Shown piece by piece: positions 16,969-26,271 of a stretch of DNA of 64,000 bases. The translations under genes were made by a program, and so were the position numbers. Under the pieces are notes generated by a model, which was given only the letters and a program-made list of their open reading frames with translations, was not told the DNA's origin and made no database searches. Position 1 is the stretch's first letter. Each line of letters begins with the position of its first letter. The stretch is from Serpens sp035497915. Lineage in GTDB: Bacteria > Pseudomonadota > Gammaproteobacteria > Pseudomonadales > Pseudomonadaceae. The stretch lies in contig NZ_DATJCS010000041.1 of assembly GCF_035497915.1 (NCBI RefSeq), positions 12,014 through 76,013 on the forward strand. Reading direction: 5' to 3'.

Positions 16969-17769
16969 ATGCGTCAGTTTCTGTTTTCCGCGCTGCTGCT
17001 GAACCTGATCGCCATGCCGCTCGCCAGTGCGGAGGTGCGCCTGCCCGAGCTGCCGACCCCGCAACAGGCGCAACTGAGCGAGGCACGCGAGACAGAGGGT
17101 GTCCAGCGCGTCTACCCGCAAAGCTCGATCAGCCGGATCAGCGGACGTCTGCGCATCGATCAGTCCGTCGAGGTCAGCGGCAAGCTGACGGCGCTGACCT
17201 GGCAACTGCCCGATGAAGGTCATCTGGAAGAGGCCTTCGCTCAGGCCCGGCTGACGCTCATCGAGCAGGGCGCCCAACTGCTCTACTGGTGCGAGGGCCG
17301 CGACTGCGGCGCCAGCAGCCTGTGGGCCAACAGCATCTTCGGCAACGCCCGGCTGTACGGGCCGGACAACCAGCAGGGCTACCTGCTGCTGCGCCTGGAC
17401 GAACCCCGCGCCGACAGCCTGCTGGCGCTGTACATGATCACCCGTGGCAACCGCCGTGCCTATCTGCACGCCGAACGCCTGGACGCCGACGCGCCATTGG
17501 GCGTGCTGCTGCCCAGCGCCGCCACGCTGCTGCGCCAGTTGCGCGAGCACGGCACCCTGGCGCTGCCCGACCTGTCGGGCGAGCCGGATGAACAGTGGGT
17601 ACGACTGCTGGTGCGCGCCCTGAACCTGGACAGTACCCTGCGGGTCAGCCTGGCCGGCCCGCAAGCGGCGGCCTGGCGCGACGCCCTGGTGGCGGGCCGT
17701 GTGCGCGCCGGGCGTCTGGAGCTGGCGGCGAATGGTGACCAAGGCTTGCGTATCGAACTGCTGCGCTGA
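16969..17769 (+). CDS. DUF4892 exported protein
   Basis: An approximately 266-residue protein with a signal peptide (hydrophobic core LFSALLLNLIAMPL, cleavage after ASA). The mature part has an early RVYPQSSISRISG segment and a conserved LLYWCEGRDCGASSLWAN motif with two cysteines that could form a disulfide. This matches the DUF4892 family, for which I know no function. The ATG at 16969 is preceded by TGAGGG; a GTG at 16957 overlapping the GST stop is an alternative four codons upstream. It sits tightly behind the GST. Confidence 0.85.
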   Translation: MRQFLFSALLLNLIAMPLASAEVRLPELPTPQQAQLSEARETEGVQRVYPQSSISRISGRLRIDQSVEVSGKLTALTWQLPDEGHLEEAFAQARLTLIEQGAQLLYWCEGRDCGASSLWANSIFGNARLYGPDNQQGYLLLRLDEPRADSLLALYMITRGNRRAYLHAERLDADAPLGVLLPSAATLLRQLREHGTLALPDLSGEPDEQWVRLLVRALNLDSTLRVSLAGPQAAAWRDALVAGRVRAGRLELAANGDQGLRIELLR

Positions 17770-17839
17770 TGCATCCCATGCGTACCCGGGCCGCGCGTGG
17801 CCCGCTTCCCCTTGCGCCGCCGGGAGCGGCTGACCTCCG

Positions 17840-18907
17840 ATGATGAGCAATGATCGCCTGCTGATTCAGATCCTGCTGTTGAGCCTGCTGGGCGCCAGCC
17901 TATGGGTGCTGGCACCCTTCGTGTCCGCCCTGTTCTGGGCGGCGGTGCTGGCGTTCGCTTCCTGGCCGCTGATGCGCCTGCTGACCCGCTGGTTCTCTGG
18001 CCGCCAGACGGTGGCCGCCGCCGCGCTGACCGCCGGCTGGATGCTGCTGGTGGCCGTGCCGCTGGTGCTGCTGGGGCTGAACATGGCCAATCACATTCGC
18101 GATCTGAATGCGCTGATCCATGACCTGCAGAGCGCCGGCCTGCCGCCGGCCCCCGCGTGGCTGGGGGAGCTTCCCCTGATCGGCGACTGGCTGCGGGAAA
18201 GCTGGCGCGAGCTGGATGAGCAGGGTGCGGCGCTGTTCGATACCCTGCGTCCGCACCTGGGCTTCCTGGGCAACTGGCTGCTGGCGCGCAGCGCGCAGAT
18301 CGCCGGAGGCATGATCGAACTGGCGCTGAGTCTGGTGCTGGTGTTCTTCTTCTATCGCGACGGCCCGCGTCTTTCGGCCTTCGCGCACAGCGTGCTGGAG
18401 CGCCTGATCGGTCGGCGCGCGGAGCACTATCTGGAACTGGTGGCAGCCACCATTCAGCGCGTGGTCAATGGGGTGATCGGCACCGCCGCGGCGCAGGCGG
18501 CTCTGGCGGGCGTCGGCCTGGCCATTGCCGGGGTGCCCGGGGTGCTGCCGTTGGCGCTGCTCACCTTCGCCCTCAGCCTGATTCCCATGGGGCCGCCGCT
18601 GGTGTGGATTCCCGCCGCCGTGTGGCTGGTGGGGCAGGAGAGCTACGGCATGGCGATCTTCCTGGCGGTGTGGGGCACCTTCGTGATCAGCGGTGTGGAC
18701 AACGTGCTCAAGCCCTACCTGATCAGCCGTGGCGGCAACCTGCCGTTGGTGGTGGTGCTGCTTGGGGTGTTCGGCGGCATCCTGGCGTTCGGCTTCATGG
18801 GCCTGTTCCTGGGGCCCACCCTGCTGGCGGTGGCCTACAGCCTGCTCAGCGACTGGGTGGGCAAGGCCGAGGAGGAAAAGGCCTCGGAAACCGGCCCTAC
18901 ACCGTAA
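17840..18907 (+). CDS. AI-2E / PerM family transporter
   Basis: A 355-residue membrane protein with the AI-2E transporter layout: two N-terminal helices (about 8-45), a third near 55-75, an amphipathic soluble stretch at about 85-160, then five further helices. The conserved GVDNVLKPYLISRGGNLPLVVVLLGV segment is near 275-300. Family members have been linked to autoinducer-2 export or Na+/H+ exchange, so the substrate here is open. It is preceded by 70 bases without an obvious promoter and followed by a repeat. Confidence 0.88.
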   Translation: MMSNDRLLIQILLLSLLGASLWVLAPFVSALFWAAVLAFASWPLMRLLTRWFSGRQTVAAAALTAGWMLLVAVPLVLLGLNMANHIRDLNALIHDLQSAGLPPAPAWLGELPLIGDWLRESWRELDEQGAALFDTLRPHLGFLGNWLLARSAQIAGGMIELALSLVLVFFFYRDGPRLSAFAHSVLERLIGRRAEHYLELVAATIQRVVNGVIGTAAAQAALAGVGLAIAGVPGVLPLALLTFALSLIPMGPPLVWIPAAVWLVGQESYGMAIFLAVWGTFVISGVDNVLKPYLISRGGNLPLVVVLLGVFGGILAFGFMGLFLGPTLLAVAYSLLSDWVGKAEEEKASETGPTP

Positions 18908-18954
18908 GCGAGGGGCGAGGGCTGCCGGCGCTTTTCCGGCCGCCACGCAGGTCC

Positions 18955-19022
18955 GGTAGGAGCGACTTCAGTCGCGAGCTTCTGGGGCATGCGCAAGCGT
19001 CGCGGCTGAAGCCCCTCCTACA
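18955..19022. repeat. Inverted repeat of the GTAGGAGCGACTTCAGTCGCGA type (family 3)
   Basis: GGTAGGAGCGACTTCAGTCGC at the left and GCGGCTGAAGCCCCTCCTACA at the right are imperfect inverted copies around a GCATGCGC centre. This is a common Pseudomonas REP class. It separates two convergent genes and may double as a bidirectional terminator. Confidence 0.7.
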
Positions 19023-19036
19023 AAAGCACGGTGGTC

Positions 19037-20020
19037 TCAGATCGTGTCTTCGTAACTGTCCAGGGTGTCGCTGGCGATCTGCCGGCCCAGCGCGATGAGT
19101 TCCTGGGCGCGGTGGAAGTCGAAGAAACGGCAGACCTTGCGTGGCACGTTGATCAGGATGTCCGGCGGGTAGCCGGCGATCTTGTACTGGGCCAGCGACG
19201 TCTGCATGGCCTCGAAGCTCTGGTTGACCAGTTCCAGCAGCGAGGCCGGGCCGACCTGATCCACGACGCGGGTGCCGCTGGCCGAGCGCGGCGAGCCGCC
19301 CTTGAGCGGCGCGGCGATCGGTTGCTGGGCTTCCGGATTGGCTTCCTCAGGGGCGCTTGGCGCATGGCCGTTGCCATTGCCGGTGCGCATGAAGGGCAGG
19401 CGGTTGAGCATGCCTTCGAAACGGTTGCGCATCGCCGGGGGTCGCTCGATCTCCGGCAGGCGGTAATGGCGATGCCCGGCGGCGTTGAGGTTGACCGCCA
19501 CGATCAGGTCGCTGTGGCTGGAGACCACCGGCACGATGGGCAGCGGGTTGAGCAGGCCGCCATCGACCAGGGTGCGCTGATCCTGCACCACCGGGGTGAA
19601 GATGCTGGGAATCGCCGCCGAGGCGCGCATCGCCTGGTGCAGGTCGCCTTCCTGGAACCAGATTTCCTGCTGGTTGGTGAGGTCGGTGGCCACCGCCGTG
19701 AACGGGATCGCCAGATCCTCGATGTTCACCTCGCCGAGGATTTCGCGAATCCGCCCGAAGACCTTCTCGCCGCGCATCATGCCCAGCGAGAAACTCACAT
19801 CCACCAGGCGCAGCACGTCCAGGTAGTCGAGGCTTTCGATCCAGGCGCGGTACTCCGGCAGCTTGCCGGCCGCGTAGATGCCGCCCACCACCGCGCCCAT
19901 GGAACAGCCGGCGATGCAGGTGATCTCGTAGCCGCGCGCTTCCAGCTCCTCGATGACGCCGATATGGGCGTAACCGCGCGCCCCGCCCGAGCCCAGTACC
20001 AGTGCCACCCGCTTGCTCAT
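19037..20020 (-). CDS. Patatin-like phospholipase, RssA-type
   Basis: A 327-residue patatin protein with oxyanion loop SGGARG (11-16), nucleophile Ser40 in AGCSMGAVVGG and the catalytic Asp153 in LVDGGLLNP, together the Ser-Asp dyad of bacterial patatins. The N-terminal start and length agree with RssA/YchK-like cytoplasmic esterases. The middle (about 205-255) is a low-complexity Gly/Ala/Pro linker. There is no signal peptide or type III/V secretion domain, so it is not an ExoU/PlpD-type effector. Substrate unknown. Confidence 0.92.
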   Translation of the reverse strand: MSKRVALVLGSGGARGYAHIGVIEELEARGYEITCIAGCSMGAVVGGIYAAGKLPEYRAWIESLDYLDVLRLVDVSFSLGMMRGEKVFGRIREILGEVNIEDLAIPFTAVATDLTNQQEIWFQEGDLHQAMRASAAIPSIFTPVVQDQRTLVDGGLLNPLPIVPVVSSHSDLIVAVNLNAAGHRHYRLPEIERPPAMRNRFEGMLNRLPFMRTGNGNGHAPSAPEEANPEAQQPIAAPLKGGSPRSASGTRVVDQVGPASLLELVNQSFEAMQTSLAQYKIAGYPPDILINVPRKVCRFFDFHRAQELIALGRQIASDTLDSYEDTI

Positions 20021-20090
20021 GCCGCTCCCTCGCGTAAAAAGGGCTCACGATAGCGTGGCGCCTCTGTCGTCGCCAAGCCCGATGTCGGCG

Positions 20091-20120
20091 CGGACAGGAA
20101 GCCCCGCGGGGCGCTAGAAT
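20091..20120 (+). promoter_or_regulatory. Sigma70-like promoter of selD
   Basis: A -10 TAGAAT at 20115-20120 with a partial -35 CGGACA at 20091-20096 (18-base spacer), 36 bases before the selD ATG. Confidence 0.5.
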
Positions 20121-20155
20121 CCCCGCCCCGATCTGAACCCTCGCCCGGAGACACC

Positions 20156-21190
20156 ATGCCCGAGACCATTCGCCTGACCCAGTACAGCCACGGTGCCGGC
20201 TGCGGTTGCAAGATTTCCCCGAAGGTTCTCGACGTGATCCTCGCCGGCAGCGGCGCGCAGAACCTCGACCCGGCCCTGTGGGTCGGCAACGCCTCGCGGG
20301 ATGATGCCGCCGTCTACGGCATCGACGGCGAGCGCGGCGTGGTCTCCACCACCGATTTCTTCATGCCCATTGTTGACGATCCCTACGACTTCGGGCGCAT
20401 CGCCGCCACCAACGCCATCAGCGACATCTACGCCATGGGCGGCGACCCGCTGATGGCCATCGCCATCCTTGGCTGGCCGGTGAACGTGCTGGCGCCGGAA
20501 GTGGCCCGCGAGGTGGTGGCCGGCGGCCGGGCGGCCTGTGAGGCCGCCGGCATCCCGCTGGCCGGCGGGCACTCCATCGACGCGCCGGAGCCGATCTTCG
20601 GCCTGGCGGTCACCGGTCTGGTGGACAAGCGTCACCTCAAGCGCAACGACACGGCCCAGGCCGGCGCGCGCCTGTACCTGACCAAGCCGCTGGGCATCGG
20701 CATCTACACCACGGCGGAAAAGAAGGCCGCCCTGCGCGCCGAGGATGTCGGCGTGGCCCGCGACCTGATGTGCACCCTGAACCGCGCCGGCAGCCGCTTC
20801 GGCAGGCTGGCCGGGGTGCAGGCGATGACCGACGTCACCGGCTTCGGCCTGCTCGGCCATCTGCTGGAAATGGCCGACGGCAGCGGCCTGTCGGCCCGTG
20901 TGGCGTTCGAGCGGGTGCCGCGCCTGCCGGCGGTGGAGCACTACCTCGAACAGGGCTGCGTGCCCGGTGGCACCCATCGCAACTTCGACAGTTATGGCCA
21001 GCGGGCCGCCCCCCTGGAGGAGCTGCACAAGCTGCTGCTGTGCGACCCGCAGACCTCGGGTGGCCTGCTGGTGGCGGTGGCCCCGGAAGGCGAGGCGGAA
21101 TTCCTCTCCGTGGCGGCCGAGCTGGGTATGAGCCTTTCGCCCATCGGCGAACTGACGGAGCGACAGCAATACTCGGTCCAGGTGATCTGA
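20156..21190 (+). CDS. selD: Selenide, water dikinase (selenophosphate synthase)
   Basis: SelD makes selenophosphate from selenide and ATP. The 344 residues begin with the glycine-rich GAGCGCKI loop, in which Cys16 and Lys19 correspond to the catalytic Cys17/Lys20 of E. coli SelD; Cys rather than selenocysteine is encoded. Asp-rich motifs (ASRDDAAVY, STTDFFMPIVDDP) bind Mg-ATP. The stop overlaps the selU start (TGATG), so this selenophosphate feeds tRNA 2-selenouridine synthesis. No selA or selB is in the window. Confidence 0.97.
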   Translation: MPETIRLTQYSHGAGCGCKISPKVLDVILAGSGAQNLDPALWVGNASRDDAAVYGIDGERGVVSTTDFFMPIVDDPYDFGRIAATNAISDIYAMGGDPLMAIAILGWPVNVLAPEVAREVVAGGRAACEAAGIPLAGGHSIDAPEPIFGLAVTGLVDKRHLKRNDTAQAGARLYLTKPLGIGIYTTAEKKAALRAEDVGVARDLMCTLNRAGSRFGRLAGVQAMTDVTGFGLLGHLLEMADGSGLSARVAFERVPRLPAVEHYLEQGCVPGGTHRNFDSYGQRAAPLEELHKLLLCDPQTSGGLLVAVAPEGEAEFLSVAAELGMSLSPIGELTERQQYSVQVI

Positions 21191-22290
21191 TGCGAGACAA
21201 CAGCAGTAACTACCGCGACATCTTCCTCAACGACCGGCCGCTGATGGACGCGCGGGCGCCGATCGAGTTTCACAAGGGCGCCTTCCCGCAGGCCATCAAC
21301 CTGCCGCTGATGGACGATGCCGAGCGCGAGAAGGTCGGCACCTGCTACAAGCAGCGCGGGCAGCAGGCGGCCATCGACCTGGGCCACCACCTGGTGTCCG
21401 GCGCGCTCAAGGAACAGCGCATCGCGGCCTGGGCGGCCTTCGCCCGCGCCAATCCCGCAGGCTACCTCTACTGCTTCCGCGGCGGTCTGCGTTCGCAGAT
21501 CGTCCAGCAGTGGCTGAAAAGCGAGGCGGGCATCGACTATCCGCGCGTGGTTGGCGGCTACAAGGCGATGCGCACCTTCCTGATCGACACCACCGAACAG
21601 GCCGTGGCCGAGTGCCGTTTCGTGGTACTCGGCGGCTACACCGGCATCGGCAAGACCGAAGTCCTGGCGCAGCTGCCCAGCGCGCTGGATCTGGAAGGCC
21701 ACGCCAACCATCGCGGCTCCAGCTTCGGCCGCCACGCCACGCCGCAGCCGGCGCAGATCGACTTCGACAACCGCCTGGCCATCGACATCCTCAAGAAGCG
21801 TGCCGCCGGCATCGAGCATTTCGTGCTGGAAGACGAGGGGCGCATGGTCGGCAGCTGCTCGTTGCCGGTGTCGCTGTGCCAGGGCATGCAGGAGTACCCG
21901 CTGGTCTGGCTGGTGGACAGCTTCGAGAACCGCGTCGAGCGCATCCTCAAGGATTACGTCATCGACCTCTTGGCCGAGTTCGTCGCCCAGCACGGCGCCG
22001 AACAGGGCTTTCCGGTGTTCGCCGAGCGGCTGCGCCAGAGCCTGTCGAACATCCAGCGCCGCCTCGGCGGCGAGCGTGCCCAGCGTCTGATGGCGCTGAT
22101 GGACGAGGCGCTGGCCGAGCAGGCCAGAAACGGGGCGGTGGATCTGCACCGGGCCTGGATCGATGGTCTGCTGCGCGAATACTACGACCCCATGTACGCC
22201 TTCCAGCAGGAAAAGAAGCGCGAGCGGGTGGTGTTTACCGGCAATCGCAAAGACGTCATCGATTACCTGTCGCGGCTGACCTGCCGCTAG
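21190..22290 (+). CDS. selU: tRNA 2-selenouridine synthase
   Basis: SelU (YbbB/MnmH) replaces the sulfur of 2-thiouridine at the tRNA wobble position with selenium, through a geranylated intermediate. The 366 residues combine an N-terminal rhodanese domain with catalytic Cys95 (YCFRGGLRS) and a P-loop domain (GGYTGIGKTE, 148-157) with RGSSFGRH downstream. I chose the ATG at 21190 because it overlaps the selD stop and opens directly on the conserved domain; the longer open frame upstream is an artefact of reading selD out of frame. Confidence 0.96.
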   Translation: MRDNSSNYRDIFLNDRPLMDARAPIEFHKGAFPQAINLPLMDDAEREKVGTCYKQRGQQAAIDLGHHLVSGALKEQRIAAWAAFARANPAGYLYCFRGGLRSQIVQQWLKSEAGIDYPRVVGGYKAMRTFLIDTTEQAVAECRFVVLGGYTGIGKTEVLAQLPSALDLEGHANHRGSSFGRHATPQPAQIDFDNRLAIDILKKRAAGIEHFVLEDEGRMVGSCSLPVSLCQGMQEYPLVWLVDSFENRVERILKDYVIDLLAEFVAQHGAEQGFPVFAERLRQSLSNIQRRLGGERAQRLMALMDEALAEQARNGAVDLHRAWIDGLLREYYDPMYAFQQEKKRERVVFTGNRKDVIDYLSRLTCR

Positions 22291-22300
22291 CGTTCGCGCG

Positions 22301-22325
22301 GCGGCGTGCAAAATGTGCACGCCGC
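22301..22325 (+). terminator. Hairpin after selU
   Basis: GCGGCGTGCA and TGCACGCCGC form a perfect 10-base stem with loop AAATG, 10 bases after the selU stop. There is no U-run. Confidence 0.45.
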
Positions 22326-22420
22326 ACGGCCAGGCGTCTGGCCAGTTCACAGAATCGCCGCGTGCGGCCTTGCCCGCCCCAGAGTGGTCAGTAGCATCGA
22401 CCGCTCACCAAGGAGGCTGC

Positions 22421-23314
22421 ATGCGCACGAAACTGGAACGTTGCCTGGCGGCAATCAATGAGGTGGTGCTGGGCAAGGAAACCCAGGTGCGGCTGGCCAT
22501 GGCCTGCCTGCTGGCCCGGGGGCATCTGCTGATCGAGGACTTGCCCGGCATGGGCAAGACCACGCTCAGCCATACCCTGGCGCGCGTGCTGGGGCTGGGC
22601 TTCCAGCGCATCCAGTTCACCGCCGACCTGCTGCCTGGCGACATTCTCGGCACCTCGGTGTTCGATCAGCGCAGCGGCCATTTCACTTTCCATCCCGGGC
22701 CGATCTTTGCCGAGCTGGTGCTGGCCGACGAGATCAATCGCGCCACGCCGAAGAGCCAGAGCGCCCTGCTGGAGGCGATGGAAGAGGGGCAGGTGACCCA
22801 CGAGGGCATCACCCACGCGCTGCCGTCGCCGTTCTTCGTCATCGCCACGCAGAATCCCAGCAGCCAGAGCGGCACCTTTGCGTTGCCGGAATCGCAGCTG
22901 GATCGTTTTCTGATGTGCCTGTCACTGGGCTATCCGGCGCCGGCGGCCGAGCGGGATCTGCTGCTGGGCACCGCGCGTCGCGAGCTGCTGGCGGACATCC
23001 AGCCGTTGCTCGCCCGCGGCGAACTGGCCGAGGCGCAACGGGCGGCGAGCGCCGTGCATGCCAGCGGCGCGGTGGTGGATTACGTGCTGCGCCTGGCCAC
23101 GGCGACTCGCCAGAACGAACCCAGCGGTAGCGGCCTGTCGCCGCGCGCGACCCTGGCGTTGCTGGCGGCGGCACGGGCCTGGGCCTGGCTGGCCGGGCGC
23201 GATTATCTGATTCCCGAGGACGTGCAGGCGGTGCTGCCGGCGGTCGCGGGGCACCGTCTGGGCGGCGACGGCGCGCAGATTCGACGGCTGCTCGACGAGG
23301 TGCCGGTGCTGTGA
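22421..23314 (+). CDS. MoxR-family AAA+ ATPase
   Basis: A 297-residue AAA+ protein with Walker A LPGMGKTTL (41-49), Walker B LVLADEINRA (Asp103-Glu104), and ATQNPSSQSGTFALPESQLDRF, the MoxR sensor segment. MoxR proteins act as chaperone-like partners of DUF58/VWA proteins. AAGGAGG precedes the ATG at 22421. The stop overlaps the DUF58 start, and the three genes MoxR-DUF58-TgpA form one operon as at PA2875-PA2873 of P. aeruginosa. Confidence 0.95.
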   Translation: MRTKLERCLAAINEVVLGKETQVRLAMACLLARGHLLIEDLPGMGKTTLSHTLARVLGLGFQRIQFTADLLPGDILGTSVFDQRSGHFTFHPGPIFAELVLADEINRATPKSQSALLEAMEEGQVTHEGITHALPSPFFVIATQNPSSQSGTFALPESQLDRFLMCLSLGYPAPAAERDLLLGTARRELLADIQPLLARGELAEAQRAASAVHASGAVVDYVLRLATATRQNEPSGSGLSPRATLALLAAARAWAWLAGRDYLIPEDVQAVLPAVAGHRLGGDGAQIRRLLDEVPVL

Positions 23315-24249
23315 TGCCCGCCCTGCGTAGCGAGCGCTGGTTGGCGCGGCGTGTTCCGGCCGCACGGCATATCCGCCTGGGGCGCCGCCAGGTGTTCATC
23401 CTGCCGACCCGCGCCGGCCTGCTGTTCGCCGGCGCGCTGCTGCCGATGCTGCTGGTGGCGATCAACTACCAGAACAGCCTGGCCTATGCGCTGTGCTTCC
23501 TGCTGGTGTCGCTGGCGCTGGTGTCCCTGCTGCATACCTGGCGCACCCTGCTGGGCATCGAGCTGCGGGCCGGCTCCGTCGGAGCCACCTTCGCCGGGCA
23601 GGCCGCCGGCTTTCAGGTGCTGCTGGAATCCGACGGTGCCCGTCAGGCCATCGCCCTGGGCTGGTCGCGCAGCGAGCGGGTGTTTGTCGACATTCCCTCC
23701 AATGGCCAGGCCCGCGTCGAACTGTTGCTGGCGGCGCCACGCCGTGGCTGGCTGACGGTACCGCGCCTGCGCGTAGAAAGCCGCTTTCCGCTGGGGCTGT
23801 GGGTGGCCTGGAGCTGGGTGGATCTGCAACAGCGGGCACTGGTGTACCCGCAACCGGCGAGCGGGCCGTTGACGCTCGGCCGCGCCGGTGGTGACCAAGA
23901 GGGCGGTCAGCCTGCCGGCGAGGGCGTGGATGACTTTCGCGGCCTGCGCCAGCACCAGCCCGCCGATGGCATCCGGCGCGTGGACTGGAAAGCCTTCTCC
24001 CGGGGCCAGGGATTGCGGGTGAAGGACTTCGCCGCGCTGGCGGGCGGGGACTGGTTGCTGGACCTGGACAGCCTGTCCGGCCCGCTGGAAGAGCGCCTGT
24101 CGCGCCTGTGCCAGGCGGTGCTGCACTTGTCGGCCGAGGGCCGGCCCTTCGCGCTTCGTCTGAGCGGAAGGCACCTGGGACCGGCGAGCGGCGCGGCACA
24201 TCGCGAGGCCTGCCTGCGCGCCCTGGCGCTGCACGGGCTCGCCTCATGA
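23314..24249 (+). CDS. DUF58 membrane protein of the tgpA operon
   Basis: An approximately 311-residue protein with two membrane helices near the N-terminus (about 35-70), a beta-rich middle, and the DUF58 signature DFRGLRQHQPADGIRRVDWKAFSR at about 207-230. The ATG at 23314 overlaps the moxR stop by one base; GTG at 23311 is an equally plausible start. Its stop overlaps the tgpA start (ATGA). DUF58 proteins pair with MoxR ATPases, but the exact role is not known. Confidence 0.92.
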   Translation: MPALRSERWLARRVPAARHIRLGRRQVFILPTRAGLLFAGALLPMLLVAINYQNSLAYALCFLLVSLALVSLLHTWRTLLGIELRAGSVGATFAGQAAGFQVLLESDGARQAIALGWSRSERVFVDIPSNGQARVELLLAAPRRGWLTVPRLRVESRFPLGLWVAWSWVDLQQRALVYPQPASGPLTLGRAGGDQEGGQPAGEGVDDFRGLRQHQPADGIRRVDWKAFSRGQGLRVKDFAALAGGDWLLDLDSLSGPLEERLSRLCQAVLHLSAEGRPFALRLSGRHLGPASGAAHREACLRALALHGLAS

Positions 24250-26213
24250 GCCAGGTCAGGGACATGCCGCGTATCGCATTGAGCTGGCTGCTGGCGGCGC
24301 AGGTGCTGGTCATCCTGCCGTTCGTGCCGCACCTGCCGGTATGGCTGGCGCCAATCTGGCTGGGCTGCGCGCTGTGGCGAATCCAGGTCTATCGCATGCG
24401 TGCCGCGTTCCCGCCGGCCTGGCTCAAGGGGCTGCTGTTGCTGGCGGTGGTTGCCGGGCTGGTGGTGTCCAGCGCCGGGTTCGATCTGGACGCCGCCGCC
24501 GCGTTGCTGGTTTCGGCGTTCATCCTCAAGGTGCTGGAAATGCGCCGGCGCCGCGATGCGCTGGTGGTGGTCTTCCTCGGTTTCTTCGTGCTGGTGACCG
24601 GCTATCTGTTCGAATCCGGCCTGCTGGCCGCGCTCTACAGCCTGCTGCCCATCGCCGCGCTGGTGGCGGCGCTGATCGGCTTGCAGCAAAGTCGCCTGGC
24701 CCTGCAGCCCGGTGCCACCCTGCGCCTGGCCGCCACGCTGTTGCTGCAGGCGCTGCCGTTGCTGCTGGTGCTGTTCCTGCTGTTCCCTCGCCTGGGGCCG
24801 TTATGGTCGCTGCCCCAGGCCAAGCCGCAGGGCGTGAGCGGCCTGTCCGACCGCATGGCGCCGGCGGATATCGTCGAACTGAGCCAGTCCAGCGCGCTGG
24901 CCTTCCGGGTCGGCTTCGAGGGCGCGCCACCGCCGCGTGGCGAGTTGTACTGGCGCGCATTGACCCTGGAGCGCTTCGACGGCCGGGAATGGAGCCAGGA
25001 CGCCGCAAATGCAACGCCGAGCGCGCCGCAGTGGCGGGCGCGTGGCGAGCCGCTGCGCTACAGCGTGGTGATGGAACCCAGTGGCCGGTCCTGGCTGTAC
25101 GGCCTGGAGGTGGCGCAGACCGATCTGCCACGGGTGCGTCAGGGCGCGGACTTCCGGCTGGAGCACTGGCGGCCGGTGGATCAGCCGCTGCTCTACCCGG
25201 TCACCTCCTGGCCGGCGGCGCTGCGCGAGATCACGGCGCCACCGGCCACCTTGCAGCGCGCGCTGCAGTTGCCCGAGGCGGGCAATCCGCAGGCGCGGCT
25301 CTGGGCCCGGCGGCTGCGCGCCGAGCATGAGCAGCCGCAGGCGCTGGTGGAGGCCATGCTCGAGCATTTCCGCGAGCAGCCCTATGTCTACAGCCTGCGC
25401 CCGCCGCCGCTGGGCGTGCACATCGTCGATGACTTCCTGTTCGCCAGCCGCAAGGGCTTTTGTCTGCACTATGCCGGGGCCATGACCTTCGTGCTGCGCG
25501 CCGCGGGCATACCCGCGCGCCTGGTGGTGGGATACCAGGGCGGAGAATACAACCCGGCCGGAAACTACCTCACGGTGCGCCAGTTCGATGCCCATGCCTG
25601 GGTGGAGTACTGGCAGCCGGAGCAGGGCTGGCAGCGCGTCGATCCCACCTTCGCGGTGGCGCCCGAGCGCATCGAGCAGGGGCTGGAACAAGCCCTCGAC
25701 GAGGAACAGAGTTTCCTGGCCGATGCGCCGCTGAACCTGCTGCGCTACCGGGATGTCGCCTGGCTCAATGACCTGCGCCTGGGCTGGGAACGTATCAACT
25801 ATGGCTGGCAGCGCTGGGTGCTGGGCTACCAGGCCGAGCAACAGTGGCGTCTGTTGAAGGAATGGTTTGGCGTAGTCGATTGGCGCGCGCTCGGCGGGCT
25901 GATGCTGATGGCGCTGGCGGTGCCGCTGACCCTGCTGACGCTCTGGCTGCTGGCGCCCTGGCGACGCCGCGCGGACCCCCTGTCGCGCCTGTACGCACGC
26001 TTCGAAGCGCTGCTGGCCCGGCACGGCCTGCGGCGCGCCAGCGGGGAAGGGCCACGCGATTTCGCGGAGCGGGCGGCCCAGGTGCTGGCGGCACAGCGCG
26101 AACCGATCCTCGGTTTTGCGCGGCTGTTCGAGCAGGCCCGCTATGCTGGCCAGCCGCAACCTCGGCGTGCGCTGCGGGCGGCGCTGGCCGAGTTGCGTCG
26201 TTGCCTGCGCTGA
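24246..26213 (+). CDS. tgpA: Periplasmic-facing transglutaminase TgpA
   Basis: This 655-residue inner-membrane protein has five to six N-terminal helices (about 10-185, DUF3488), a periplasmic transglutaminase-like domain, a late helix near 555-575 and a DUF4129 C-terminus. The triad Cys406 (SRKGFCLHYAGAM), His450 (FDAHAWVEY) and Asp466 (RVDPTFA) lies two positions from the Cys404-His448-Asp464 of P. aeruginosa TgpA, which is essential for viability there (from memory). The start at 24246 overlaps the DUF58 stop. The substrate of the family is unresolved. Confidence 0.94.
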   Translation: MSQVRDMPRIALSWLLAAQVLVILPFVPHLPVWLAPIWLGCALWRIQVYRMRAAFPPAWLKGLLLLAVVAGLVVSSAGFDLDAAAALLVSAFILKVLEMRRRRDALVVVFLGFFVLVTGYLFESGLLAALYSLLPIAALVAALIGLQQSRLALQPGATLRLAATLLLQALPLLLVLFLLFPRLGPLWSLPQAKPQGVSGLSDRMAPADIVELSQSSALAFRVGFEGAPPPRGELYWRALTLERFDGREWSQDAANATPSAPQWRARGEPLRYSVVMEPSGRSWLYGLEVAQTDLPRVRQGADFRLEHWRPVDQPLLYPVTSWPAALREITAPPATLQRALQLPEAGNPQARLWARRLRAEHEQPQALVEAMLEHFREQPYVYSLRPPPLGVHIVDDFLFASRKGFCLHYAGAMTFVLRAAGIPARLVVGYQGGEYNPAGNYLTVRQFDAHAWVEYWQPEQGWQRVDPTFAVAPERIEQGLEQALDEEQSFLADAPLNLLRYRDVAWLNDLRLGWERINYGWQRWVLGYQAEQQWRLLKEWFGVVDWRALGGLMLMALAVPLTLLTLWLLAPWRRRADPLSRLYARFEALLARHGLRRASGEGPRDFAERAAQVLAAQREPILGFARLFEQARYAGQPQPRRALRAALAELRRCLR

Positions 26214-26271
26214 CTGGCTTTTGTTGCGCCGCCTCGCTGGCTAAGCTGCGCCTTCAGGAACGGAGACCACC

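Noticed and set aside
20203..20212. Possible selenocysteine in SelD
   Set aside because: The catalytic codons at this loop are TGC (Cys), not an in-frame TGA, so no recoding is needed.
20770..21189. Upstream extension of the selU frame
   Set aside because: It is selD in another frame; the rhodanese domain begins at the ATG overlapping the selD stop.
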